The notes below the pieces were generated by a model. The model was not told the DNA's origin. It was given only the letters and a program-made list of their open reading frames with translations, and made no database searches. Position numbers and translations under genes: made by a program. Source: G963556115 sp963678205 (lineage in GTDB: Bacteria > Planctomycetota > SZUA-567). From it: 64,000 bases of DNA. Location: assembly GCA_963678205.1 (NCBI GenBank), contig OY782760.1:806001-870000 (forward strand). Reading direction: 5' to 3'. Positions 7,950 to 17,170 of the stretch are shown piece after piece; positions within the stretch are counted from its first letter, which is position 1, and each line of letters opens with the position of its first letter.

Positions 7950-9839
7950 TTAAAAATCTACAATAATTGTATTATTTGATATATCCGGAGGGATAATAAT
8001 TTCTAGTTTATCAGCAAGAGATTTATTTATATATATATTAGAAATAGTTTTCCCTAGCGGCATTATACTGGACGTGTCGTCACTTAAGGCAAGATGTAAA
8101 GCCATTTTCCCAGCCATCCAGCCTTGCCCTAATGTAAATTGTTTTAATCCTAGTAAGGCATAGTTTACTTGCTTTGTATTGAGGTTTATTGTAGGAATTT
8201 TTGTATTATTATGAAAGAAATTATCAGCTTGCTTTTTATTAAATCTGTCTAAATCACAAAAATTCACAAAGAAAATAATATCAACATTATTTTGAAGTTT
8301 TAAAAATTTGTTTTTTAATTCTTGAAAAGTAGAGACATAATATCCATCATCAAATTTAGTATTTAGTTTTGTCTCTAAAGTTTTAACAGTTCTATGTGAC
8401 GATATTGTTTCTTTTCCAATATAGCCGATTTTTTTCCCTTGGGCAAACTTTTCCGCAAACCTTAGGACTTTATCTAATAATTTAGGATCATAATTAATAT
8501 TATCAAAATCTGTACTACTATTAAATAAGCTTATCTTTGAGTTTATTCCACATATTATAAATGGAGTAGTAAGCTTAGAAAACGGATTCTTCAGTAAATA
8601 CTCCAAGGTTTTGTCGTAAGTAGCAATAACAAGATCTGGGTTGAATTTATGAATGAAATCAACACCTTGTTTGGCATAAATTTTTATTGTGTCAATATTA
8701 GTATTATTAGAGATCTGCTTTTTGAAAGTTTTAAATTCAACTTCACTCTCTGAGTTGTCAAATTCATTTTCTTTAATTTTCAGTAAATTTAACGCATCAA
8801 TAATGCCTTTTTCAATATCATTAATATAGGTACAATTTGGGCTATAATAACTTAAGAAAAGAACTTTTATTGCTTTGTCATAGATTAAATATGAACTTTC
8901 AATGAGTTCGGCAGGAAATTTTATTCCTAATTTTTTGGCAATTGATAAGTTTATAAATATTTTGGTTTGTTTGTTTTTTGTAATTGGGATATCTTCTGGG
9001 CTTTTTCCATTAAGAATGTCAAGTGCAGTTTTTGCAGCCCACTCTCCGTGTTCAATCCCAATTGTTGGGGTGCCAATAAGAGCAAACTTCATTGTCGAAT
9101 ATGTTGCTCCCGAAGTGGGGATTATTGTATTTTTTTTGGCAAACTCTATCATTTCGTTAAGATTAAAATTTTTCACTGAATATGGATCCCATAAATACAG
9201 GATGTCTATTTTCTTTTGAATATCAATAAACGCTTTTTTTAATTGGGCAAAATCATCGACCATCATAACTTCGGAGAATTTGTATTTGGCATTTTTAAGA
9301 TAGTTATAAGTTTTGTGAGCAGTCAGGTTATCACAACTAAGGAATCCCATTCGGTCACCTTTTGCAAATGGTTTCATAATATTCATTGTTTGTTCAATGA
9401 GATAAACTTCAATCATCCCTGTTATGTTTTTAGCAGGAAATCCATATATACTTGCGTCATAGTTGATTCCGCAGAAAACAAAAGGTATATCTGAATTTAT
9501 GAAATATGGTACAATAAGATATTTTGCTGCATTATCATCTGATGTAATGACTATGTCCGGTTCCCATTCATCTATAATTTTTTTTGCTTTTAGAGCAGCG
9601 GATTTTTTAAAATTCTCTGAAGTGTTCCGCTTTGTATCCATTTGGAATGTTTTCAAAATAATATTTTTGTGTTTATCAAGTACGGAATGTATACCATGGG
9701 CAATAGCACTACTCCAGGCATTCTGGTTATAGGAATCGACATATAATATTTTATACTTATTATCATTTGCTAATGTTTTAACTGATATCAAAAACGTTAA
9801 TATTATAAAATAATAAGTAATATTTTTTAGTGATTTCAT
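7950..9839 (-). CDS. Periplasmic binding protein with two tandem ABC_sub_bind-type modules (copy 2)
   Basis: The 629-aa protein starts with a signal peptide (about residues 1-24, ending ...KTLAN). It contains two copies of the same Rossmann-type binding module, about 28-320 and 326-620. Module 1 opens with YKILYVDSYNQNAWSS and carries DIVITSDDNAAKYL and PFVFCGINYD; module 2 opens with KVLFLSYYSPN and carries DLVIATYDKTLEYL and PFIICGINSK. This resembles the TrpX/ABC_sub_bind periplasmic family, though normal members have one module of about 300 aa. It is a clear paralogue of the gene starting at 11735, 21 nt upstream. No permease or ATPase gene is adjacent, while a sensor kinase is next in line, so a sensory role is a reasonable inference. 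The ligand is unknown. Confidence 0.82.
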   Translation of the reverse strand: MKSLKNITYYFIILTFLISVKTLANDNKYKILYVDSYNQNAWSSAIAHGIHSVLDKHKNIILKTFQMDTKRNTSENFKKSAALKAKKIIDEWEPDIVITSDDNAAKYLIVPYFINSDIPFVFCGINYDASIYGFPAKNITGMIEVYLIEQTMNIMKPFAKGDRMGFLSCDNLTAHKTYNYLKNAKYKFSEVMMVDDFAQLKKAFIDIQKKIDILYLWDPYSVKNFNLNEMIEFAKKNTIIPTSGATYSTMKFALIGTPTIGIEHGEWAAKTALDILNGKSPEDIPITKNKQTKIFINLSIAKKLGIKFPAELIESSYLIYDKAIKVLFLSYYSPNCTYINDIEKGIIDALNLLKIKENEFDNSESEVEFKTFKKQISNNTNIDTIKIYAKQGVDFIHKFNPDLVIATYDKTLEYLLKNPFSKLTTPFIICGINSKISLFNSSTDFDNINYDPKLLDKVLRFAEKFAQGKKIGYIGKETISSHRTVKTLETKLNTKFDDGYYVSTFQELKNKFLKLQNNVDIIFFVNFCDLDRFNKKQADNFFHNNTKIPTINLNTKQVNYALLGLKQFTLGQGWMAGKMALHLALSDDTSSIMPLGKTISNIYINKSLADKLEIIIPPDISNNTIIVDF

Positions 9840-9860
9840 CGCTACCTCCTTTGAAAAAAA

Positions 9861-11735
9861 TTAGTAGATACTATTTCTTTCAGGTAGAACTATATCTAGT
9901 TTTTCTAAAATTTGTTTATTAATAAAAATTTTTGGGGTATTTTTTTTAGGTGTTTTTATTTTAGTTGAATTATTTCCTGAAATTATTTGTAATGCTGCTT
10001 GCCCGACTATTATCCCTTGTTCAAAAGTTAATTTATTTATCCCAAATAAAGCATATTCTTCTTTGCTATTGCTAAAATCAATTGTGGGTATTTTTGTATT
10101 TGCTATAAAGAAATTGAGCAGATCTTTACTATTTGTAGAATTAACGAGTTGGCATATTTCAAAGAAACAAATTATATCGACTTTCTTTTGTAACGCTTTA
10201 AATTTGTTTTTAAGTTCATTGGTTGAAGAAACAAAGTAGCCTTCTGAAAAATTCAGATTTAATTCTGATTGCATTTTCTTTATTAATTCTTTAGAAGATG
10301 TTTTGTTAATTCCAATATAGCCAAGTTTATCTCCTTTTGAAAATTTTTCAGCGAAATTTATAACATTAATAGTAGATTTTTTGTAGGAAGAAATATCTGT
10401 GTATTTATTGTTGTCTAAAATAGATATACTTATGTTAGGATTGCATAGGATAAATGGTATATTAAGTTTGTGATAATACTTTTTAAGCATGTATTGCATT
10501 ATATTGTTATTTATGGCGATAATGGCATTTGGCTTGTATGAATTTATTGTTTTGAGAATTTGTTGGCTTAAAATGTCTATTGCATGTTCACTGGTTGTTT
10601 CATGAATATCTTTTTTGTAATATTTTAATTCAATTTCACTTTCTGTATTATCAAATTCTGTTTCAGTGATTTTTTTGAGATTTAGTGAAGAGATAATACC
10701 ATTTTCAAGATCATTATTCTGCATGCATTTATGATAGTATAAGTTGAGAAATAATATTTTTTTTTCTTTGTTATATATAAGATATGAATTATCAAGAAGA
10801 TCTATAGGGAATTTTATTCCAAGTTTATTGGCTATAGGTAAATTTAAATACAGTTTTGCTTGTTTGTTTTTTGTTATTGGGATTTCACTTGGTTTTACCC
10901 CATCTAAAATTTTAAGCGCAGCATTTGCAGCCCATTCTCCGAGTTCTTCACCAATTTTAGGAGTTCCAAGTAGAGCGTATTTTATAGTCAAGAAGTGACT
11001 TCCAAATGTTGGAATGATGGTATATTTTTTTGCGAATTCAATCATTTTGTTCAAGTCGAAGTTTTCCACAGTAGCTGTGTCGTAAAGGAATAGCATGTCT
11101 ACTTCGTCCTGGATTTCAATAAATGCTTTTTTAAGCTCTTCAAAATCTTTAACAAATCTAACGGAGGCGAATTTTTTGTTTTCAATTTTTGATAAATATT
11201 CATATGTTCTATGAGCAGAAATATTATCGGCTGCAATTAGACCAAGTTTATTTCCATTGGCGTAGGGCTTGATTATGTTAATGGTTTCATCAAGGAGTAT
11301 AACCTCTTCTATCCCTGTTATATTTTTTGTTGGGAAGCCATATATGCTTGAATCAAAATTAACACCACAGAATACGAAAGGGATTTTTGAATTCATAAAA
11401 TAAGGAACAATCAGGTATTTTGTGGCATTATCGTCCGAAGCAATAACAACATCTGGTTCCCATTCTCTAATAATTTCTTTTGCTTTTAGTGCAGCAGCTT
11501 GTTTAAATTGTTCAAGTGGAAATCTTTTAGTATCCATTCTAAAAATCTTCAATTCAATATTATTGTGTTTATCAAGAACAGAGTGTATTCCATTCTCAAT
11601 TGTCGCGCTCCATAGATTTGCATTATAGGAGTCGATATATAGTATTTTTTTTGTTCGGTCTGCAGAATAGGCATATAAGTTAATAAATATACCAATTACT
11701 AGTATGTAGAGTGTTTTTTTATAAATAGGGTTCAT
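9861..11735 (-). CDS. Periplasmic binding protein with two tandem ABC_sub_bind-type modules (copy 1)
   Basis: The 624-aa paralogue of the downstream gene has the same plan: signal peptide (residues 1-24), module 1 (about 28-320, opening KKILYIDSYNANLWSA) and module 2 (about 326-620, opening KKILFLNLYYHKC). Shared landmarks are SVLDKHNNIELKIFRMDTKR, DVVIASDDNATKYL and PFVFCGVNFDSSIYGFP. Module 1 is much better conserved between the two proteins than module 2, suggesting module 1 binds a common ligand or partner and module 2 has diverged. It is probably the first gene of a three-gene unit ending with the sensor kinase at 5581. A possible promoter lies at 11791-11820. Confidence 0.82.
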   Translation of the reverse strand: MNPIYKKTLYILVIGIFINLYAYSADRTKKILYIDSYNANLWSATIENGIHSVLDKHNNIELKIFRMDTKRFPLEQFKQAAALKAKEIIREWEPDVVIASDDNATKYLIVPYFMNSKIPFVFCGVNFDSSIYGFPTKNITGIEEVILLDETINIIKPYANGNKLGLIAADNISAHRTYEYLSKIENKKFASVRFVKDFEELKKAFIEIQDEVDMLFLYDTATVENFDLNKMIEFAKKYTIIPTFGSHFLTIKYALLGTPKIGEELGEWAANAALKILDGVKPSEIPITKNKQAKLYLNLPIANKLGIKFPIDLLDNSYLIYNKEKKILFLNLYYHKCMQNNDLENGIISSLNLKKITETEFDNTESEIELKYYKKDIHETTSEHAIDILSQQILKTINSYKPNAIIAINNNIMQYMLKKYYHKLNIPFILCNPNISISILDNNKYTDISSYKKSTINVINFAEKFSKGDKLGYIGINKTSSKELIKKMQSELNLNFSEGYFVSSTNELKNKFKALQKKVDIICFFEICQLVNSTNSKDLLNFFIANTKIPTIDFSNSKEEYALFGINKLTFEQGIIVGQAALQIISGNNSTKIKTPKKNTPKIFINKQILEKLDIVLPERNSIY

Positions 11736-12073
11736 CTTTTTTACCTCTATATATTTAAGTATACATTCATTAGACAGTTACGAAATTGGTATTATATAAT
11801 TAAAATATAGCATAGGTAAAAAAAATAAGCAAATAAACACCATGAAAATTTAAATTTTTTATTATAAATAGTAGTTATTAGAAGAAGAGATTACTTGTTA
11901 ATGTTACTTAATAAATTCAGGGTAATTTTAGATTTTAAGGGTAATTTTGAAAATAAATAGCTGTTATTGTTGATTTCTTGCTAGTCTGTAATAACATTCA
12001 ATGTATACTCAGTATTTGTAATGTGAAAAGTGTTTTACCGTTATTGGCTATTTGATTGGATATATTTATTATT
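11736..12073. other. AT-rich intergenic gap between divergent genes
   Basis: No ORF or RNA gene is recognisable. Besides the possible minus-strand promoter at 11791-11820, the sequence AGGGTAATTTT occurs twice in direct orientation (11919-11929 and 11938-11948, 19 bp apart). It could be a pair of regulator sites for the transporter gene, but in DNA this AT-rich it may be chance. Confidence 0.3.
11791..11820 (-). promoter_or_regulatory. Possible sigma70 promoter for the binding-protein/kinase unit
   Basis: Read on the minus strand, TTTACC (complement of 11815-11820) is followed after 18 nt by TATAAT (complement of 11791-11796). The -10 is perfect and the -35 matches four of six. The leader would be about 50 nt. 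Confidence 0.4.
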
Positions 12074-13087
12074 ATGGATCTTGAAAGAATTATTGATGTA
12101 TTGGGAATCTCTTTGCCAGTCTTTGCGATGGTTGGGTTGGGAAAGATTCTCTCTGTAAGAGGTTTTATTACTGAAGATCGCAAAGCTTTTATGAATGAGT
12201 TTGTGAATGCGTTTTGTTTGCCAGCTCTTATTTTTATAAATGTTGCTACGCAAGATTTTAGTGTGATGTGGAATCCTGCACTGGTTCTCCCTTCTATACT
12301 TGCGGTTTTAGTTTTGACCTTTATATTTATAATTATGGTAAAGATTTTTGGGTATAAGGGAGGGTTTGCGGCTGCTTGGGTTTTTGGTATCTTTTGGGGT
12401 AATATTTCGTATGTAGGGTTTCCAATGAGTGATCTGGCCTTCGGTAATATTGGGGTAAATTATGCTGCGGTTTATAATGCATACTTTCAAGTGATATATA
12501 TACCTCTTGCTTTTATTTTAATAGGTGTATACGGAGCTTATGCGGATAATGCATCCGTGTTGCATATAATTATTAAAATAATAAAGAGTCCATTGGTTTT
12601 GTCGGCAATTTTTGGGACATTAGTGGCGTATACTGGAGATTTATTTAGGGTTGATTATTTACTTGATAATGGCGAGGTGATTAGCAAGCTTAATTTGCCA
12701 GTAGCTATTATAGGAGGGCTTTCTGTGATTGAAGCTTTCCTTAGGCTGATTGGCTCTATGGGATTGCCAATGGCGCTTGTGGCAATTGGTGCGGCGCTCA
12801 ATTTAAAAGCACTAACAGATAAATTTTTTGCTCTGCTTATGGTGATATTTGGTAAATTGATTCTATTGCCAGCTCTTGCTTTAGTGCTTGCTACTTATTT
12901 ATTTCCAAGTGTATCAAAAGAAGTCCTTGGAATAGGGGTGTTGCTGGCATCAATGCCTGATGCTGTGGCAGCTTATGTTGTCGGAAAGCAAGCGGGAGTT
13001 GATGAAGGTTTCCTGTCTTCTATGCTTGTATTGAGTACTGCTGTAAGTATTGTTACAATTCCCTTGTGGCTTTATATTATAATATAA
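12074..13087 (+). CDS. AEC-family (auxin efflux carrier) transporter
   Basis: A hydrophobic 337-aa membrane protein with about ten predicted transmembrane helices in two halves, the first starting near VLGISLPVFAMVGLGKIL. The pattern (FCLPALIFINVA in helix 2, a NISYVGFPMSDLAFG segment, and ALVAIGAALNLK followed by SMPDAVAAYVVGKQ in the second half) fits the AEC family, whose members carry malate, malonate or other organic anions. The substrate cannot be read from sequence. An in-frame TTG at 12056 would add six residues; the ATG at 12074 starts the family alignment, although neither start has a clear Shine-Dalgarno sequence. It may export or import organic acids linked to the fermentative genes downstream. 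Confidence 0.85.
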   Translation: MDLERIIDVLGISLPVFAMVGLGKILSVRGFITEDRKAFMNEFVNAFCLPALIFINVATQDFSVMWNPALVLPSILAVLVLTFIFIIMVKIFGYKGGFAAAWVFGIFWGNISYVGFPMSDLAFGNIGVNYAAVYNAYFQVIYIPLAFILIGVYGAYADNASVLHIIIKIIKSPLVLSAIFGTLVAYTGDLFRVDYLLDNGEVISKLNLPVAIIGGLSVIEAFLRLIGSMGLPMALVAIGAALNLKALTDKFFALLMVIFGKLILLPALALVLATYLFPSVSKEVLGIGVLLASMPDAVAAYVVGKQAGVDEGFLSSMLVLSTAVSIVTIPLWLYIII

Positions 13088-13268
13088 AATGTAAATTTTA
13101 CTTTGAAATGTTGAGATCATATGATATAAACTTTTAGCAGGTTATAGTTTTAGTTTTATATTAACTGATTGTTTATTAATTGTATTATCTATTGAAATAT
13201 TATGAATTGAAGGTAAAATTATACCTCTTGATTTGTATCGTTATGTATTGTCTTTCTTGGAGTTAGAT

Positions 13269-13490
13269 ATGGAAGAAATGAAAAAGCCGTATCCGGTTAT
13301 TAATAAGTTAGAGTGTAAATCGTGTGGAAGGTGCATAATTGCTTGTCCTAAGAATGTTCTCTCCCTTTCTGGTAAGCTTAATGAAAGAGGATATGATTAT
13401 GCGGTCTACTCAGGTGAAGGATGTATAGGGTGTGGAAATTGCTATTATACTTGTCCTGAGCCTAATGCAATTGAGGTATATAAAAAATAG
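13269..13490 (+). CDS. Ferredoxin-type 2x[4Fe-4S] subunit of 2-oxoacid:ferredoxin oxidoreductase
   Basis: The 73-aa protein has two complete 4Fe-4S motifs, CKSCGRCIIACP and CIGCGNCYYTCPEP, matching the delta subunit of KorD/VorD-type oxidoreductases that passes electrons to soluble ferredoxin. A TTG at 13233 would extend it by 12 residues, but the ATG at 13269 has GGAG 6 nt upstream and gives the family N-terminus (KKPYPVINKLECKSCG). It sits 109 nt before the alpha subunit and 1.2 kb before the fused beta-gamma subunit, so it very likely belongs to the same complex. Confidence 0.9.
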   Translation: MEEMKKPYPVINKLECKSCGRCIIACPKNVLSLSGKLNERGYDYAVYSGEGCIGCGNCYYTCPEPNAIEVYKK

Positions 13491-13599
13491 TTTTTCACTG
13501 TTTTTATGTGTCTAAGTAGAGTTTGTTTTATTTTAGGTCGTATGGTTAAAATATAACAGAATATTTTAGCCCAATAATCAGATTATAGAAGGAAGCAAT

Positions 13600-14634
13600 A
13601 TGGTAACAGAACTAGCAAAAGGGAACTCAGCTGTTATAATTGGTGCAATGTATGCTGGGTGTGATTGTTATTTTGGATATCCTATCACCCCTGCAAGTGA
13701 GGTCCTTCATGACGCGTCAAAGTATTTTCCAAAAGCGGGAAGAAAATTTGTGCAGGCTGAGAGTGAAGAAGCTGCAATAAATATGGTATATGGTGCTGCT
13801 AGTACAGGTAGAAGGGTAATGACTGCTTCATCTGGACCGGGTATTTCACTAAAGTGTGAGGGCATCTCATATCTTGCTGGTGCTGAACTACCGGCAGTTA
13901 TTGTAGATGTGCAACGTGCAGGTCCTGGGCTTGGGAATATCGGACCAGAGCAGGGGGATTACAATCAGATTGTAAAAGGTGGTGGGCATGGTAATTATAA
14001 GTTGATAGTGCTTGCACCAAATTCTGTGCAGGAAATGTGTGATTGTACTTATAAAGCTTTTGCTCTTGCTCATAAATATAGAAATCCAGTTGTTGTTTTG
14101 ACCGATGGAGTTTTGGGGCAGATGATAGAGCCGCTTAAATATCCAGAAGTTGCTATAAAACCAGAGAAAGATAACTCTTGGAATGTAAGTGGTACTTCAG
14201 AAACAAAAAAGAACCTGATCTCAAGTATTTTTCTAGATTTTAATGAGTTGGAAGAATATAACAATAAGCTTCAGAGAAAGTATGCGACTATTGAAGAGAA
14301 TGAAGTTGATTTTGAAACATATAAAATAGATGACGCAGATACTGTAATTGTTTCTTATGGGATCTCAAGTAGAATTTCCAAGAGTGCTGTAGATGATGCA
14401 AGGAAGTTGGGTAAAAAGGTAGGACTATTCCGGTTGAAGACGCTGTTCCCATTCCCTAAGTCTGAGTTGAGCCAACTCGCTGATAAGGTTGATCGATTCA
14501 TAGCTGTTGAGATGAGTAATGGGCAGATGCGTGACGATGTCAAGCTGGCTACTGAGTGTAAAAAACCTGTTGATTTAGTAAATAGGATAGGTGGTAATTT
14601 GATCACTCTTGACCAAATTATGCAGGCACTATAA
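13600..14634 (+). CDS. vorB: 2-oxoacid:ferredoxin oxidoreductase alpha subunit (VorB-like)
   Basis: This 344-aa alpha subunit has the pyrimidine-binding and transketolase C-terminal-like domains of KorA/VorB. The pattern CYFGYPITPASEV, FVQAESEEAAINMVYGAA, SSGPGISLKCEGISYLAG and RAGPGLGNIGPEQGDY is closest to 3-methyl-2-oxobutanoate (branched-chain 2-oxoacid) dehydrogenase VorB, though 2-oxoglutarate (KorA) remains possible. The complex decarboxylates a 2-oxoacid to its acyl-CoA with reduction of ferredoxin and is oxygen-sensitive, which supports an anaerobic lifestyle. A GAAGGAAG site precedes the ATG. The TPP-binding subunit follows 62 nt later. Confidence 0.92.
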   Translation: MVTELAKGNSAVIIGAMYAGCDCYFGYPITPASEVLHDASKYFPKAGRKFVQAESEEAAINMVYGAASTGRRVMTASSGPGISLKCEGISYLAGAELPAVIVDVQRAGPGLGNIGPEQGDYNQIVKGGGHGNYKLIVLAPNSVQEMCDCTYKAFALAHKYRNPVVVLTDGVLGQMIEPLKYPEVAIKPEKDNSWNVSGTSETKKNLISSIFLDFNELEEYNNKLQRKYATIEENEVDFETYKIDDADTVIVSYGISSRISKSAVDDARKLGKKVGLFRLKTLFPFPKSELSQLADKVDRFIAVEMSNGQMRDDVKLATECKKPVDLVNRIGGNLITLDQIMQAL

Positions 14635-14696
14635 GCTATAGATAAAGCATTTTTGATTTTTACCCAGAACAATAAGACTCTAGTAGGAGTAACAAT

Positions 14697-16124
14697 ATGG
14701 AAAGTGTATTAAAAAGACCAAATTCATTATATAAAGAATATACAAGAAAAGGCGGTGTGGCTCAGACGGCAACTCACTATTGTCCAGGTTGTGGGCATGG
14801 AATTTTACATAAGCTAATTGGTGAGGCAATGGACGAGCTAGGGATTCAGGATAGATGCGTACTTATTAGTCCTGTAGGATGTGCAGTATTTGCATATTAT
14901 TATTTTGACTGTGGTAATATTCAGGTTGCACATGGTAGGGCTCCGGCTGTTGGTACTGGCGTGTCAAGAGCTGAAGATAACGCAGTTGTAATAAGCTATC
15001 AGGGTGATGGTGACCTTGCTTCGATTGGTTTAAATGAAACTATTCAGGCAGCTAATAGAGGTGAAAAATTAGCTGTTTTCTTTGTAAACAATACAGTATA
15101 TGGTATGACAGGCGGCCAAATGGCTCCGACGACTCTAATTGGTGAAAAAACAGTAACTAGTCCTAATGGTCGTGATGCGCATCAGGCTGGTTATCCACTT
15201 CATATGTGTGAGTTGATCAATGAATTAAATGCTCCAGTGTATATTGAGCGTGTTTCACTTGCAGACGTTCCAAGAATCAGAAAAGCAAAGCAGGCTGTGC
15301 GCAAGGCTCTTGAAGTACAACGTGATGGTAAGGGTTATGCTTTTGTTGAGATACTTGCTCAGTGTCCTACTAATTTGAAACTTGATGTTCAGGGCTCAAC
15401 AGATTTTATTATAAATCAGATGGAGAAAGAATTCCCTGTAAAGAATTTCAGAGATAAAATTGAGGATACATCAAGAGTAGATAGAGTTGTAAGTGACTTT
15501 TCAAAAGAAATGTTAGATCAAATCTTTGGGATTGAGGGTTCAAAAGAAAAAGATTCTCAAAATAATAGTGATAGAAAGACTATACAGGTTAAAATTGCTG
15601 GTTTTGGTGGGCAAGGTGTACTTAGCATGGGTGTTGTGCTTGCGAGAACAGCATGTGAAGAAGGAGCTGAGGTCTCGTGGTATCCATCATATGGCCCAGA
15701 ACAGAGAGGCGGAACGTCAAACTGCTCAGTCGTTATCTCTGGAGAGAGTATTGGTTCTCCTGTTGTATATAATCCAGATGTATTAATCATTATGAATAAA
15801 CCGTCATATGATAAGTTTGCTGGTGATGTGAAAGATGGTGGGGTTATTCTTTGTGAATCTGTTGTTGGGGATGTTAAACCGCCACGTGATGGAGTAAAGG
15901 TGTATTCTATCCCAGCTGTAAAAATTGCGACAGAAAATGGTTCAGCAAAAGGCTCAAACACGGCTATGCTTGGAGCATTGTCAGCGGTGGTTGACACTGG
16001 TCTTAGTGATGCAGGGTTTACCAAGGCTCTTACTGATAATTTTGCTGGTAAAGCTCATTTGGTTGATATCAACTTGAAGATCTTTGAAGCTGGTCGCGAT
16101 TGGGTCGATAATAATATTAAATAA
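14697..16124 (+). CDS. Fused beta (TPP-binding) and gamma subunit of 2-oxoacid:ferredoxin oxidoreductase
   Basis: The 475-aa protein joins two subunits that are separate in many relatives. Residues 1-285 form the thiamine pyrophosphate domain (HYCPGCGHGILHKL, the TPP/Mg site YQGDGDLASIG, then NNTVYGMTGGQMAPTT). Residues 298-475 form the gamma domain (IKIAGFGGQGVLSMGVVLA in variant form, SYGPEQRGGTSNCSVVIS, NKPSYDKF). A short polar linker rich in Ser, Lys and Asn at about 283-297 marks the join. With the ferredoxin and VorB upstream, all four functional units are present in three genes. An AGTAGGAGTAAC site precedes the ATG. Confidence 0.93.
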   Translation: MESVLKRPNSLYKEYTRKGGVAQTATHYCPGCGHGILHKLIGEAMDELGIQDRCVLISPVGCAVFAYYYFDCGNIQVAHGRAPAVGTGVSRAEDNAVVISYQGDGDLASIGLNETIQAANRGEKLAVFFVNNTVYGMTGGQMAPTTLIGEKTVTSPNGRDAHQAGYPLHMCELINELNAPVYIERVSLADVPRIRKAKQAVRKALEVQRDGKGYAFVEILAQCPTNLKLDVQGSTDFIINQMEKEFPVKNFRDKIEDTSRVDRVVSDFSKEMLDQIFGIEGSKEKDSQNNSDRKTIQVKIAGFGGQGVLSMGVVLARTACEEGAEVSWYPSYGPEQRGGTSNCSVVISGESIGSPVVYNPDVLIIMNKPSYDKFAGDVKDGGVILCESVVGDVKPPRDGVKVYSIPAVKIATENGSAKGSNTAMLGALSAVVDTGLSDAGFTKALTDNFAGKAHLVDINLKIFEAGRDWVDNNIK

Positions 16125-16196
16125 AATTATATCACTCAATGTATTTTAAAGTGCAGCATAAAAATTCTATATTTATTTGGCAATGGGTGTAGGAAG

Positions 16197-17081
16197 ATGA
16201 AGTATTATATTAGGTATTGGCTATTTAGATTGGTAATGTTTTCGACCACTGTTCTTCCTGCACGTTTTGCATACTGGGTTTCACTGAGGATTGCTGATCT
16301 TGGATATTTTCTTGGTGATATCAATGGTCGTAAAGCTGTGATGAATAATCTTAGGCGAGTTTTGCCAAATGAATCTGAAGGTAGGATTATTTATGAAGCC
16401 CGCTGGGTCTTTAGAAATTGGGGTAAGTACTTTACGGAGTTCTTCAGGTTCAGCTCATATGATAAAGCATATTTTTTAAAACATGTTTCGACAGTAAATT
16501 TGCATCATATTATAAATGCTTTGAAAGCTGGTAAAGGATGTGTGATTATGTCTGCTCATGTATCCAATTGGGAGCTTGGTGCGGCTTATTATGCTGTCAG
16601 AATGGGACTCAAAGTAAATGTTGTGGCTGCAAAGCATCAATCTGAGAAAATAAATAAATTATTTGTTGATCAGAGAAATGCTATGGGAATTAATGTTATT
16701 TATTCAGAAGAGGCTGGCAGAAAGGTTTTGCGTGCTCTTAAGAATAATGAAATAGTATGTATTCTAAGTGATAGGGATATTGGTGTAGACGGAGTTGAGG
16801 TCGATTTTTTTGGGGCGAAGTGCAGATTTCCTCAAGGACCTGTACGCTTTGCAATGAAAAGCGGTGCAATGTGTTTACCTGGTTTTGTAACTAGACGTAC
16901 TAATGACAGCTTTGTTGTTGAGATGAAAGAGCCTATTATTTTCCCCGAGGAATTTACTAAAAGTGAAAAAGTTGAGTATGGTATCAAAGAATATGTAAAA
17001 TATCTTGAGAGTTTTATTCGGCTTCATCCTGAAGAATGGCCGGTATTTTATAATGTCTGGGATGAAAAGTGGCATGGCTGA
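16197..17081 (+). CDS. Lysophospholipid/lipid A acyltransferase (LpxL/HtrB family)
   Basis: A 294-aa protein of the LpxL family, which adds secondary acyl chains to Kdo2-lipid A at the inner membrane. The catalytic HX4E motif is His121-Glu126 in SAHVSNWELG. An N-terminal hydrophobic stretch (about 5-30) anchors it, and FPQGPVRFAMKSGA and the C-terminal YNVWDEKW box fit the family. Presence of an LpxL homologue suggests lipid A-type LPS, although in PVC bacteria related enzymes can acylate other lipids. It lies between the oxidoreductase genes and a glycosyltransferase on the same strand; co-transcription with the latter (89-nt gap) is possible. Confidence 0.88.
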   Translation: MKYYIRYWLFRLVMFSTTVLPARFAYWVSLRIADLGYFLGDINGRKAVMNNLRRVLPNESEGRIIYEARWVFRNWGKYFTEFFRFSSYDKAYFLKHVSTVNLHHIINALKAGKGCVIMSAHVSNWELGAAYYAVRMGLKVNVVAAKHQSEKINKLFVDQRNAMGINVIYSEEAGRKVLRALKNNEIVCILSDRDIGVDGVEVDFFGAKCRFPQGPVRFAMKSGAMCLPGFVTRRTNDSFVVEMKEPIIFPEEFTKSEKVEYGIKEYVKYLESFIRLHPEEWPVFYNVWDEKWHG

Positions 17082-17170
17082 GAGATGAGTTATATAAATT
17101 GATCTGAGCTGTATTGTAAAACGTGATAATTATGAAATTGAATTAATATATTATTAGGATTATATTATAA

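Noticed and set aside
11919..11948. Direct repeat of AGGGTAATTTT
   Set aside because: Only two AT-rich copies; noted in the intergenic entry but too weak for its own claim.
15557..16024. 155-codon minus-strand ORF over the oxidoreductase gamma domain
   Set aside because: Shadow frame of a clearly conserved enzyme domain.
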